Counted from the first letter of the stretch, positions 1-7,599 are shown. The stretch is 64,000 nt of DNA from Marinomonas phaeophyticola (GCF_026966905.1 NZ_JAPUBN010000006.1:1-64000), one strand, 5' to 3'. Numbers and translations are program-made. The notes: generated from the sequence alone by a model not told the origin.

Positions 1-529
1 CGTCAAAAAGTCATTGATCAGATGACATTCCAAGGCGCATGCAGCCATTGTTATTGCCTATTCAACAGGCATGCGGATCAGTGAGATTAATGCGCTAAGA
101 GTGGGAGATTTAGACGGCGAACACAATTGCATCAAAGTAAGACAAGGAAAAGGCAATCGAGATCGTTATGTTTTGTTTCCAGAAGGATTAAAAAGTGTAT
201 TACGTTATTACTGGAAAGAGTATAAACCAACGGATGTTGTGATTTACGGACTTGATAAACATCGAGCGCTTCACAGTAAGTATCTGCGTTTAGAAGTGAA
301 GGCGGCCGCAAGACGGGCTGGAATAACCAAAACAGTACGTTTTCATAGTTTACGTCATGCTTTTGCGTGCCATCAATTACTGGCTGGCATGCCATTACCT
401 AGGCTCCAAACTCTTCTTGGGCACAGTCAATTGCAAACTACTTTTCGTTATCTTCAATGGATTGCTATGATGGATTTGAGAAGTAATAGTAGCGAAGATC
501 TCTTACGAGATCTTCGGAGCCCGTCGTGA
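1..529 (+). pseudogene. Tyrosine recombinase linked to IS91 element, partial and frameshifted
   Basis: C-terminal part of a phage-integrase-family tyrosine recombinase. The open frame from 71 shows the catalytic set: the first Arg in TGMRISE, HSLRHAFA (His and Arg), LLGHS (His) and the Tyr in TTFRYLQ. Upstream, positions 32-70 continue the protein in the same frame (AHAAIVIAYSTG), but that frame hits TGA at 23-25. Deleting one A near 25 would join frame 1 (RQKVIDQM) to the downstream frame (HSKAHAAIV), so I infer a one-base insertion; the N-terminus lies outside the window. Its stop overlaps the transposase start by four bases (GTGA), the arrangement of IS91 elements that carry a recombinase partner. 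It lacks the extra insertion that marks integron integrases, so it is not IntI. Confidence 0.75.
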
Positions 530-1635
530 ACGGTTTAGGGTTAGCGCAGATTGTTTGTTATTGCCGTGAAAGACAGCAAATCCAAGCGAATGCTCGTCAA
601 TGGCAGGTTCTTCATCATATAGAAGATTGCCGAACTCAAAAAATGGGAACGGGAAGTTATCAGTGTAATGGCTGTGGGCATCGTTGGTTTTGGCATCATA
701 GTTGTCGAGATAGACATTGTCCCCAATGTCAGCGACAAGCCAGTGACGCGTGGGTTGATCGTCAGAAATCTCAACTAGTGCCAGCCCCTTACTTTCATAT
801 TGTATTTACCCTTCCACATGATTTAAATGAGTGGGTTGGCCGACATAGTCGGCCGATTTATGGTGCGTTGTTTCACGCGGCATGGAGCGCTCTTAATGGA
901 TTAGCGGATAGAAAATACCATGGTCAAGCAGGTATGACGGCGGTGTTGCATACATGGGGCCAAAACTTATCTCGCCATGTTCATTTGCATTGTTTGGTTC
1001 CTGCAGGTGTGTTATCCGATAAGGGCTGGAATCCCATACATAAAGGGTATTTTTTACCTGTTAAGCTTCTCTCAAACCGTTTTAGAGGCACGATGGTAAG
1101 CGAATTACGCCAAGCGTATGAGCAAGGAGCGTTATCGACGGTTGAAAAGGCAACGTTAGATGACACACTGAGTCATTTAATGACTCATCCATGGGTTGTT
1201 TATTGCAAGTCCGCTTTGGAATATCGAGAAACTTTAGTCAGCTATTTAGCGCGTTATACTTATCGAGTTGGTTTAAGTAATCATCGCCTTGAGTCATGGA
1301 AAGACAATCAAGTGACCTTGTCCTATTTTGATAATAAAGCCAAAAAGGCAAGTCGATTGTCACTTGAACCCGCGGAACTGATTAGGCGATTTCTTTTGCA
1401 TGTCTTGCCCAGAGGGTTCATGCGTATTCGTCATTATGGTTATTTATCGAATGCTGTAAAAAAGCGATCTTTGGAAAAGATTAAACGACACAGCGGTGAA
1501 CCAACAAAGAAGGCAGAAAAAGTAGAGACAGATACGGCACTAACAGGGTGTCGATGCCCATCCTGTGGTGAATCAAAGGTAGTTTATCTAGGAGATAACA
1601 ACCATGATACTCAGTTGAGGTTAAATAGTAGTTAG
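526..1635 (+). CDS. IS91-family HUH transposase
   Basis: 369-residue rolling-circle transposase of the IS91/ISCR type. It has an N-terminal zinc-binding region (C47, C50, C60, C65, C68), then the HUH motif HVHLH at residues 151-155 that binds the metal. The later block YLARYTYRVGLSNHRL carries the likely nucleophilic tyrosines. It starts with GTG, coupled by a four-base overlap to the recombinase remnant upstream. The family moves single-stranded DNA from oriIS to terIS and can mobilise flanking DNA. The transposase frame itself looks intact. The element's ends are not certain: inverted repeats lie downstream at 1701-1737 and 1867-1924. Confidence 0.9.
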   Translation: MNGLGLAQIVCYCRERQQIQANARQWQVLHHIEDCRTQKMGTGSYQCNGCGHRWFWHHSCRDRHCPQCQRQASDAWVDRQKSQLVPAPYFHIVFTLPHDLNEWVGRHSRPIYGALFHAAWSALNGLADRKYHGQAGMTAVLHTWGQNLSRHVHLHCLVPAGVLSDKGWNPIHKGYFLPVKLLSNRFRGTMVSELRQAYEQGALSTVEKATLDDTLSHLMTHPWVVYCKSALEYRETLVSYLARYTYRVGLSNHRLESWKDNQVTLSYFDNKAKKASRLSLEPAELIRRFLLHVLPRGFMRIRHYGYLSNAVKKRSLEKIKRHSGEPTKKAEKVETDTALTGCRCPSCGESKVVYLGDNNHDTQLRLNSS

Positions 1636-1700
1636 AAAAGAATGGCATTAAGTCATGACAAGGGAAAAATATCAGGTAGTGAGACCTGAGGGCTCTTACT

Positions 1701-1737
1701 TGCCTAATACTTAGAATTCGAGTAAAAGTATTAGGCA
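1701..1737. repeat. 12-bp perfect inverted repeat after the IS91 transposase
   Basis: TGCCTAATACTT at 1701-1712 is the exact reverse complement of AAGTATTAGGCA at 1726-1737, with a 13-base loop. It lies 65 bases after the transposase stop. It has no T-tract on either strand, so a rho-independent terminator is unlikely. It could be a subterminal hairpin of the IS91 element. Confidence 0.6.
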
Positions 1738-1866
1738 GCAATATGAAAAATCTAAAAACACGAAGGTTTTTTAAAAGAAACCTTTGAAGAGCACAAAAAA
1801 ACACCGCGATTTAAACAGGGACGTCGCCAATCTTGAAAAAGCAAATTCCCTATAAATAAAGCGGCC

Positions 1867-1924
1867 GTTCAACAGACGGTTATAGCCATGGCTTCGCCAC
1901 TGTATAACCGCTTAGTAGTTAGAG
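1867..1924 (+). other. Hairpin: possible attC site or IS91 oriIS
   Basis: GTTCAAC (fits R'' RYYYAAC) at 1867-1873 and GTTAGAG (near R' GTTRRRY) at 1918-1924 enclose CGGTTATA and TATAACCG arms with an inner GGC/GCC pairing. The 58-bp span matches a short attC, and the point G|TTAGAG would define the left edge of the first cassette. The two outer spacers are unequal (3 and 7 bases), and the position 230 bases after an IS91 transposase also suits an oriIS hairpin. I cannot decide between these. Confidence 0.4.
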
Positions 1925-1964
1925 CTCAATCAGTATCGAATATCAGCATTATTAAAGGGTATAA

Positions 1965-2603
1965 ATGCAAAATTTAGTAAAACACACACTCTATCTATTT
2001 TTAATTATTACTGGCCTAACCGCTGCTATAACTCTTGCAGGTATTTGTTATGTTTGGTTTTTCTCGGAAGCTAAAGAGCTCCCTCATTTAAAGTGGCTTA
2101 TTGGTTCGGTAATCATTGAGGTTGTTGCAGTAATTCTTATGCTTGCAAAAAAGGGGATGAAGTACCTACCTGATACACAAACAGATAAAGAACCAAAAAA
2201 CACTCTCAAGTTCATGGAGGATTTTATATCCACCGGAACAAGTGCAACGGTTGTCAGTAATAGAGTTTCTTGGCTTGCAGGTAACGATAAGCTTATATCT
2301 ATTCTTCAAGCTAAAGTTGAGGCTGGAACACGTATTGAAATTATAACACCTAATGAAGTTCCTGAAGCACTAAGAGAAAACCTGAAAGGTGCATCTTTTA
2401 TAGTTACAAAGGAAATAATATCGCCAGAAGCTAGATTCACACTAGTAAATGGCGACCGTAGCGGTGCTGAAAAACTTGCTATTGCACGAGGTGTTCATCC
2501 TGACCATGAAATAACAATTTTTGATAATAACTCTGGCCCGCAAATAATTGCAATGGCGAAAGATATAATTAGAAAGTCAAAGGAGTTGGCTGATGCCAAA
2601 TAG
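1965..2603 (+). CDS. Membrane-anchored protein with PLD-like fold lacking HKD
   Basis: 212-residue protein of unknown function, the first gene of a cassette. Two hydrophobic segments (about residues 9-33 and 43-62) would anchor it in the inner membrane with a cytoplasmic C-terminal domain. That domain (ISILQAKVEAGTRIEIITP, then RFTLVNGDR, then TIFDNNSGPQIIAMA) has the layout I associate with one half of a phospholipase D-like fold. No HxKxxxxD catalytic motif is visible, so it would be a sensor or scaffold and not an enzyme; this is inference. The last codons overlap the start of the methyltransferase at 2593, which implies translational coupling within one cassette. A good SD is not obvious before ATG 1965. 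Confidence 0.6.
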   Translation: MQNLVKHTLYLFLIITGLTAAITLAGICYVWFFSEAKELPHLKWLIGSVIIEVVAVILMLAKKGMKYLPDTQTDKEPKNTLKFMEDFISTGTSATVVSNRVSWLAGNDKLISILQAKVEAGTRIEIITPNEVPEALRENLKGASFIVTKEIISPEARFTLVNGDRSGAEKLAIARGVHPDHEITIFDNNSGPQIIAMAKDIIRKSKELADAK

Positions 2604-3300
2604 ATGGTGTAACTCGGCGAAAATACGTCGTGAGCAAATTGAATCAGGCGCTGATTTAACATTCAATGAGGTATTTAAACCACTTATAGTTAGCCGTATT
2701 CAGAGCCTTTCACCTAATAATGTATTGGAAGTTGGTGCTGGCACTGGTCACATATCCAATGAGCTATTCAAATTAGGATTTCCCGTTACAGCAATAGAAC
2801 CTTCTCAAGGGATGTATGAAGTAGCTCAAGATGTATTGTCTTCAACAGATGTGCGATTAGTCAACTGCGCTTCATTCGAGTTAGAAAGAGATAAGGTTTA
2901 CGAGGTTGCTTTTTCTCATCTTGTAGCACACGTTGTTGATGATCTATCAGGCTTCTTTGTGTCGATTGGGCAGCATCTTGAAAAGAACGGTCATTTTATT
3001 TTTTCGATTCCTCACCCTTGTTTTTATAATGAATATAAGGGGTTTTTCGGGGATGAATATAATTATATGGTCCCGATTACAAAGAACGTATCATTCTCGA
3101 TCACTAAAGACTCACAGAATATAATAAGCGGTGTTCCATATCATCATAGACCTTTGTCAGATTACTTTAATAGTCTGGTTAATTCGGGCTTTGCAATTTA
3201 CGGTTTCGATGAAACTTATCCTGATGATGATATACAAGAAAAATATGGTGCTAGATGGGAGTCCCCTCGATACTGTGTGTTTACATGCAAAAAGCTCTAA
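2593..3300 (+). CDS. Class I SAM-dependent methyltransferase
   Basis: 235-residue methyltransferase. Motif I is VLEVGAGTGHIS (about residues 37-48), followed by the acidic ribose-binding Glu in VTAIEPS and a post-I region NCASFEL. The C-terminal part (FSIPHPCFYNEY, then SPRYCVFTCKK) resembles small-molecule methyltransferases in the UbiE/SmtA-like group. The substrate cannot be told. The ATG at 2593 lies inside the 3' end of the preceding gene, so the two are probably co-translated. The stop codon TAA forms the start of the attC site that closes the cassette. Confidence 0.8.
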   Translation: MPNRWCNSAKIRREQIESGADLTFNEVFKPLIVSRIQSLSPNNVLEVGAGTGHISNELFKLGFPVTAIEPSQGMYEVAQDVLSSTDVRLVNCASFELERDKVYEVAFSHLVAHVVDDLSGFFVSIGQHLEKNGHFIFSIPHPCFYNEYKGFFGDEYNYMVPITKNVSFSITKDSQNIISGVPYHHRPLSDYFNSLVNSGFAIYGFDETYPDDDIQEKYGARWESPRYCVFTCKKL

Positions 3301-3366
3301 CAAGCGCATGTTGCCGGACTGCTTTTCCGCTGCGCTCCAAATCAGCCGCAAATGCGGGCGTTAGCC
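3295..3366 (+). other. attC site A (cassette 1/2 junction)
   Basis: Outer cores are CTCTAAC (3295-3301) and GTTAGCC (3360-3366), with exchange expected between G3360 and T3361. The arms TAACAAGCGCATGTTGCCG and the right arm ending GCCGCAAATGCGGGCGTTA pair with small bulges, as in marine gammaproteobacterial attC sites. At 72 bp it overlaps the stop codon of the methyltransferase. Confidence 0.88.
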
Positions 3367-3400
3367 TCAAAAATACATGGTTCAGGAGAAATGATTAGTA

Positions 3401-5308
3401 ATGGATGCCCCCAACTTACATATCGAGGAATTTTTAAGGTACTACTATTCATTCGAACAGGAGCCCGGTTATGCAGTCCTTTTGAAAGGGAAATGGGGAA
3501 CGGGCAAGACTTGGTTTATAAACCAAACGCTGAATTCACTTTCACAGCAAGATGGTAAATATCTATATGTTAGCCTCTATGGCGTAACTTCATTTGAAGA
3601 AATAGAAGATGAGTTCTTTAAGCAGCTTCACCCGCTATTATCGTCAAAAAGCATGGCTTTAACAGGAAAGATAGCTAAAGGGTTGCTGAAGGCTACGTTA
3701 AAAATTGATTTAGATGGTGATGGAAAAGCTGATGGCAGTGTATCTGCTCAAGCTCCAGAGTTGAATTTACCTGATTACCTAACCAATACATCTGGTTTTA
3801 TTATCGTTTTTGATGACCTTGAAAGGGCCTCAATTAATCTCGAAAGTCTTCTTGGGTATATAAACCACTATGTTGAGCATCAAGGTTACAAGGTGATTAT
3901 TGTTGCAAATGAGGAAGAGATCTTAGCACATCAAGAGCAACGGGATGACTTCAAACTTGCATATAGAAGAATAAAAGAAAAACTGGTAGGAAAAACCTTT
4001 GAGATAAAACCTGATTTAAGTGGGGCTTTAGTTAATTTTATCTCTGAAGTTAAAAGTACTAGCGCACAAGAATTATACAATAAAAACATTAACTTAATAT
4101 CTGAGATTTATGAAAGCTCACAATACCAAAATCTAAGACACTTAAAGCAAGCTCTTTGGGATTTTGAACGGTTTTCATCATTTGTCAGTCCAGATGCATC
4201 TTCGAAAGATGGGTTGCTTGATCACTTATTAAAAATATTTCTTATTTTGTCATTTGAGATAAAGAGCGGGAGTATTCTACCGAAAGACATTTCAAACTTT
4301 AAAACAGCATATTTTTCTGGCTTACTTGATAGAGACTCAAAAAAGAAAGAAGAAACACCGTACCAAAGAGTGAGCAAAAAATATAAAAATGTGAGCCTCA
4401 GAGATCTCTTAGTCGAAGAGTCAATCTGGATTGATTTCTTTGATAAAGGTTGCTGCTCTGAAGAACGGGTACAAGAATCTCTCGAAAAGTCAGAATACTA
4501 CCGTACAAAAAATACTCCTGACTGGGTTAGACTGTGGCACTCAATGGAATTGAGTGATGACGAGTTCAGCACTGCACTTGCGTCTGTGGGAAACGATTTC
4601 TTCGAGATGAAGTACTCTGAGTTAGGTGTTGTTAGACATGTTGCTGGTATTTTTCTTTGGTTATCTAAGATCGGGCTAATCAAGAAGACTATGCGCGAGA
4701 TTCTTGAGTTTTCCTGTTCCTATGTTGATCATCTTAAAGAGACAGGCCATCTTAACTCTCAAGCTTCCAATAGACCAAGGTTCAGAGAATATGAATCATG
4801 GGGAGGTCTAGGTTTTCACGAAAAAGAATCTGATGAATTCAAGGAACTAAATGAATATATCGATTGGCTAAGTGAACAGGCAGTAATTGAAGACTACCCG
4901 ACTGCTGGAGATGAATTGATTCACTTAATAAATGAAGACCCCGATTTATTCTATCGAAAAGTTGTACTTTGCAATGATTCAGATAACATTTACTACGAAA
5001 TACCAATTTTTCAATACGTTGACTCCGCAAAATTCGTTGAAGCATTTGTAAGTACCATACCAAAATCAAGAAATACAATTTGTTATGCATTTTCTGAAAG
5101 GTATAAGTTCGATAACTTTAATGCTTCATTACTTCCTGAATTAGAGTGGCTCAGAAATGTCATTAGGCTGCTAGAAGAAAAAAGGCAGTTATTCGAGGGG
5201 AAGATTAGTGGTTACCAATTGCAATCTTACATTAACACCTACTTCAGACCTGCAGCAGAGGCATTGGAGCAATTCGAGGCTAACAAGCAAAGTCAGTCGG
5301 ACAGCTAA
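3401..5308 (+). CDS. KAP-family P-loop NTPase, possible phage-defence protein
   Basis: 635-residue P-loop ATPase. Walker A is GKWGTGKT (residues 30-37) in the W-containing form typical of the KAP family; Walker B is FIIVFDDLER (about residues 130-139), with a following VIIVANEEEI segment. KAP NTPases include PifA of plasmid F, which excludes phage T7, so a defence role is plausible but inferred. An unusual acidic loop, DLDGDGKADG (about residues 104-113), resembles a calcium-binding DxDxDG turn. No membrane helices stand out inside the KAP domain, unlike many KAP proteins. ATG 3401 follows CAGGAG at 3383-3388. The 3' end of the gene runs into the attC site, which encodes its last nine or so residues. 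It fills its cassette alone. Confidence 0.82.
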   Translation: MDAPNLHIEEFLRYYYSFEQEPGYAVLLKGKWGTGKTWFINQTLNSLSQQDGKYLYVSLYGVTSFEEIEDEFFKQLHPLLSSKSMALTGKIAKGLLKATLKIDLDGDGKADGSVSAQAPELNLPDYLTNTSGFIIVFDDLERASINLESLLGYINHYVEHQGYKVIIVANEEEILAHQEQRDDFKLAYRRIKEKLVGKTFEIKPDLSGALVNFISEVKSTSAQELYNKNINLISEIYESSQYQNLRHLKQALWDFERFSSFVSPDASSKDGLLDHLLKIFLILSFEIKSGSILPKDISNFKTAYFSGLLDRDSKKKEETPYQRVSKKYKNVSLRDLLVEESIWIDFFDKGCCSEERVQESLEKSEYYRTKNTPDWVRLWHSMELSDDEFSTALASVGNDFFEMKYSELGVVRHVAGIFLWLSKIGLIKKTMREILEFSCSYVDHLKETGHLNSQASNRPRFREYESWGGLGFHEKESDEFKELNEYIDWLSEQAVIEDYPTAGDELIHLINEDPDLFYRKVVLCNDSDNIYYEIPIFQYVDSAKFVEAFVSTIPKSRNTICYAFSERYKFDNFNASLLPELEWLRNVIRLLEEKRQLFEGKISGYQLQSYINTYFRPAAEALEQFEANKQSQSDS

Positions 5309-5334
5309 GGCTGCCGCTGCTTTGGGCGTTAGCA
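5277..5334 (+). other. attC site B (cassette 2/3 junction)
   Basis: Cores are GGCTAAC (5277-5283) and GTTAGCA (5328-5334), with exchange at G5328|T5329. The arms AACAAGCAAAG/CTTTGGGCGTT and CAGTCGGACAGC/GCTGCCGCTG pair, and the loop TAAG contains the TAA stop of the KAP gene. At 58 bp it is the shortest clear attC here and doubles as coding sequence. Confidence 0.88.
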
Positions 5335-5390
5335 GTACAAACCAAACCTAGGTGTATCATCAGGTTGATTTAAAGGATTATTTAAGCATT

Positions 5391-6023
5391 ATGTCTAGAA
5401 AAGATGAAATAGAAGAAATATTAGAGAAAAGAAAAATTAAAACTCTCTTACATTTTACTCAGATCGAAAATTTACCGAGTATTATAAAAAATGGTTTACT
5501 GACTAAAGATAATGTAGATGAATCAGCTAAATGTAATGATGAACATAGATTAGATAACCATACTGATACAATATCAGTATCAATACATCACCCAAATAGC
5601 CCAATGTTTTATAAATATAGACAGCAAAACCCTAAAGCTGACTGGTGTGTGATAGGGATCAAAGCTGAGATCTTACTTGAAAAAGAAGCTCTTTTTTGTA
5701 AGAGAAATGCAGCATCTTCTTCGATAAGTAATAAATCAGAAGATGACTTGAAGAGCCCTGATTCATTAGAAGGTATGTTTCAGGAGTTATCAGATACCCC
5801 TTCACGCGATGAGCAGTTCTTGAAAAATTATGATCCTACTGATGTACAAGCTGAAGTGCTTATCAAAGGGAATATTGCCCCAGAATATATTAAAGGTATT
5901 GTATTTACTTCGCGACAAGCTAAAAAAGATCATCAGGAATTAATAGGTGAAAGAATGACTAGAATTCATGGTGAAAATCAAAATTACCTTTCTCGCAGAG
6001 ACATTCAACGGAAATATAGGTAA
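5391..6023 (+). CDS. darT: DarT-type ADP-ribosyltransferase toxin (DarT1-like)
   Basis: 210-residue protein of the DarT (formerly DUF4433) family, NAD-dependent ADP-ribosyltransferases that modify bases in nucleic acid. Visible family features are HFT at residues 21-23, the NLPSIIKNGLL segment, R53-x-D55, ISVSI followed by PNSPMFYKYR, WCVIGI, and QAEVLIKG with E155 as the likely catalytic Glu. The partner downstream is NADAR-like and not a DarG macrodomain, so I assign it to the DarT1 type, which targets guanine; that target comes from the family and is not shown here. ATG 5391 gives the usual N-terminus; an upstream GTG at 5352 is in frame but adds an unlikely leader. The stop TAA overlaps the antitoxin ATG by one base. 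Expression without the partner would be expected to be toxic. Confidence 0.85.
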   Translation: MSRKDEIEEILEKRKIKTLLHFTQIENLPSIIKNGLLTKDNVDESAKCNDEHRLDNHTDTISVSIHHPNSPMFYKYRQQNPKADWCVIGIKAEILLEKEALFCKRNAASSSISNKSEDDLKSPDSLEGMFQELSDTPSRDEQFLKNYDPTDVQAEVLIKGNIAPEYIKGIVFTSRQAKKDHQELIGERMTRIHGENQNYLSRRDIQRKYR

Positions 6024-6715
6024 TGGCAAAAAGACCTCTGTTTATCCCTAAAGTCGATTCTGTAGGGGTTGATGAAAATCTAATAGACTTCAAATGGTTT
6101 TCAGGCTTTGCAGCATCTCAAAAGAAAAAATCTATAGAGTCTATGCATTCTGCTGCAATTGATTGTGGCTTTAACAACTTACTTGAGATTTCTAGCAAGT
6201 CTGAAGACTCCTTAGGTGTTGCTTTAAGCGCATTTAATCTACTAATAACAACGAAAAAACATAATCGTACTTTTAGTGTTGAATGTGCGTTTCAGAGTAG
6301 TAAAGTTTTTGACAATGGAGGCCCTTATTTGGATTTGTTAGAGGGAGACTCGTTATCTGCAAAAAAAGACGTTAGACTTAAAAGTTCTGGTAACGTGGTT
6401 TGTTTTCGGTTTTTTAACCGAGATTTCCCAATTGAACCAAGAACATTTTTTTATGATTGGATTTATATTAATGCTCTACTTCAAAATGAAAATTTAGCTA
6501 ATAATATTCTAAGTTTCGATGCTTTTACCGATATAGAATTCAATCCTGAAAAATCTATAAATTGTCAAGCGCATTCCGTAGCCCTATATATAAGTTTAAT
6601 CAATAATAATGTGCTAAACGAAGCAATGTCATCTCCAGATAAATTTCTTATTTATACAGAAGAGCACTATAAAAAACAGTTAAGAAAAATCGCAGTACAA
6701 CAAAAAATGATTTAA
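6023..6715 (+). CDS. NADAR-type antitoxin of the DarT1 system
   Basis: 230-residue protein matching the DarT1-associated NADAR antitoxin family as I know it. Features are the N-terminal FIPK then FKWFSGFAASQKKKSI, the block LEISSKS followed by LGVALSAFNL, SVECAFQSSKVF, GGPYLDLL, and the C-terminal DAFTDIEFNPEKSINCQAHS. NADAR enzymes hydrolyse N-glycosidic links and remove ADP-ribose from modified guanine, so this protein would undo the toxin's damage. TAATG coupling to darT supports one operon within one cassette. The assignment rests on motif recall and not on a search. Confidence 0.8.
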   Translation: MAKRPLFIPKVDSVGVDENLIDFKWFSGFAASQKKKSIESMHSAAIDCGFNNLLEISSKSEDSLGVALSAFNLLITTKKHNRTFSVECAFQSSKVFDNGGPYLDLLEGDSLSAKKDVRLKSSGNVVCFRFFNRDFPIEPRTFFYDWIYINALLQNENLANNILSFDAFTDIEFNPEKSINCQAHSVALYISLINNNVLNEAMSSPDKFLIYTEEHYKKQLRKIAVQQKMI

Positions 6716-6723
6716 CAATGTAC

Positions 6724-6825
6724 TGCTAACAAGGGTTTTCAAGTCGGACAAATTACAGTTGGCTTTTTGTTCGTGCCTCACTTATTTTAGCCAACTGCAA
6801 TTTGCCGCTTAAAACGGCGTTATGC
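6724..6825 (+). other. attC site C (cassette 3/4 junction)
   Basis: Cores are TGCTAAC (6724-6730) and GTTATGC (6819-6825), with exchange at G6819|T6820. The arms include CAGTTGGCT paired with AGCCAACTG, and CGGACAAATT paired with AATTTGCCG. At 102 bp it shares the CAGTTGGCT/AGCCAAC core and the CCGCTTAA-GGCGTTAT right end with site D, so C and D form one attC subfamily distinct from A and B. Confidence 0.92.
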
Positions 6826-6840
6826 GACTGAGGATTTCAC

Positions 6841-7488
6841 ATGAGCATCAATGAAAGCTTGGAAAAAACATACTCTTCTTATATTTCTGATTTGAATGAT
6901 TTTTCATTAAAATTTAAAACCCAAAACTTACATGGCCCTTTACTCATTAGAGTAAAAAAATATCTTGATGAACCACTTAAACTAATGTGTGTTGGGCAAG
7001 AAACTTATGGTTGGGATCAGTCATCATCTATTAAAGACCAGCTAAATTCTTATGAAGGGTTTAATTTTGGCTCAAATTACAAGAGTACTCCGTTTTGGAA
7101 TGTCATACGAAAAGTGGAAAGTGCATTAGGAGTTTCTCCATATTCTATAGCTTGGTCAAATTTGAATAGATTTGATCAAGACGTAGGAGCACCTGTTGGC
7201 GCAGTATTAGAAGAAGTAGAGCAATTTGATTGCATACTCAAAAAAGAAATTGAAATTTTAAAGCCAGACGTGTGCATTTTCTTTACTAATCATAAATATG
7301 ATAATCGATTAATGGGGATGTATAAGGGGTTAGTCTTTGAAGATATAGAGGGGTTACCTCCAACCCATTTTTCAAAATTAACCCATCCAACATTACCTAA
7401 GATTACCATTAGAGCACCGCACCCAAAAACAATACGAATACAATCTTGGGAAAAAAGTTTTATGGAGTATATTAAAAAGATCGCATAA
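6841..7488 (+). CDS. Protein resembling the uracil-DNA-glycosylase fold
   Basis: 215-residue soluble protein forming a one-gene cassette. The layout suggests the UDG superfamily: a first motif GQETYGW at residues 52-58 where the family has a GxDPYx motif, a PFWNVIRKVE helix, a central strand KPDVCIFFTNHKYD, and a C-terminal APHP at residues 192-195 where the family has an HPSP-like loop. The substitutions mean that uracil excision cannot be assumed; a base-sensing or other nucleic-acid role is possible. ATG 6841 follows AGGA at 6831-6834. Its stop TAA is part of attC site D. Confidence 0.55.
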   Translation: MSINESLEKTYSSYISDLNDFSLKFKTQNLHGPLLIRVKKYLDEPLKLMCVGQETYGWDQSSSIKDQLNSYEGFNFGSNYKSTPFWNVIRKVESALGVSPYSIAWSNLNRFDQDVGAPVGAVLEEVEQFDCILKKEIEILKPDVCIFFTNHKYDNRLMGMYKGLVFEDIEGLPPTHFSKLTHPTLPKITIRAPHPKTIRIQSWEKSFMEYIKKIA

Positions 7489-7582
7489 CAAGCACTTCAA
7501 ACGGAACAAAAACAGTTGGCTACGTTTCACTCCGTTACATATTATAGCCAACAATTTTTGTCCGCTTAAGTGGGCGTTATAT
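7483..7582 (+). other. attC site D (cassette 4/5 junction)
   Basis: Cores are GCATAAC (7483-7489) and GTTATAT (7576-7582), with exchange at G7576|T7577. The arms pair as CGGAACAAAAA with TTTTTGTCCG and GTTGGCTA with TAGCCAAC. The 100-bp site is closely related to site C. It overlaps the stop of the UDG-like gene. Confidence 0.92.
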
Positions 7583-7599
7583 TTCAAAAGGAGAGTACA

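Larger units (their letters stand above)
1636..1964. other. Intergenic region downstream of the IS91 transposase
   Basis: No gene is visible in these 329 bases. They contain a perfect 12-bp inverted repeat (1701-1712 with 1726-1737, 13-base loop), a 7-bp inverted repeat around 1763-1784 (AAGGTTT with AAACCTT), and a GC-richer palindromic stretch at 1867-1924. One of these may be the oriIS end of the IS91 element. The boundary between the IS and the integron cassettes therefore lies somewhere here. A short leader (GTATAA before 1965) precedes the first cassette gene. Confidence 0.6.

Noticed and set aside
71-529. Tyrosine recombinase as the integron integrase
   Set aside because: It overlaps the IS91 transposase start, lacks the IntI-specific insertion near the second catalytic box, and reads toward the array, whereas IntI is normally divergent from attI.
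2933-3364. Short open frames overlapping the methyltransferase and attC A
   Set aside because: They are out-of-frame shadows; the methyltransferase frame has clear motifs and the attC explains the inverted structure.
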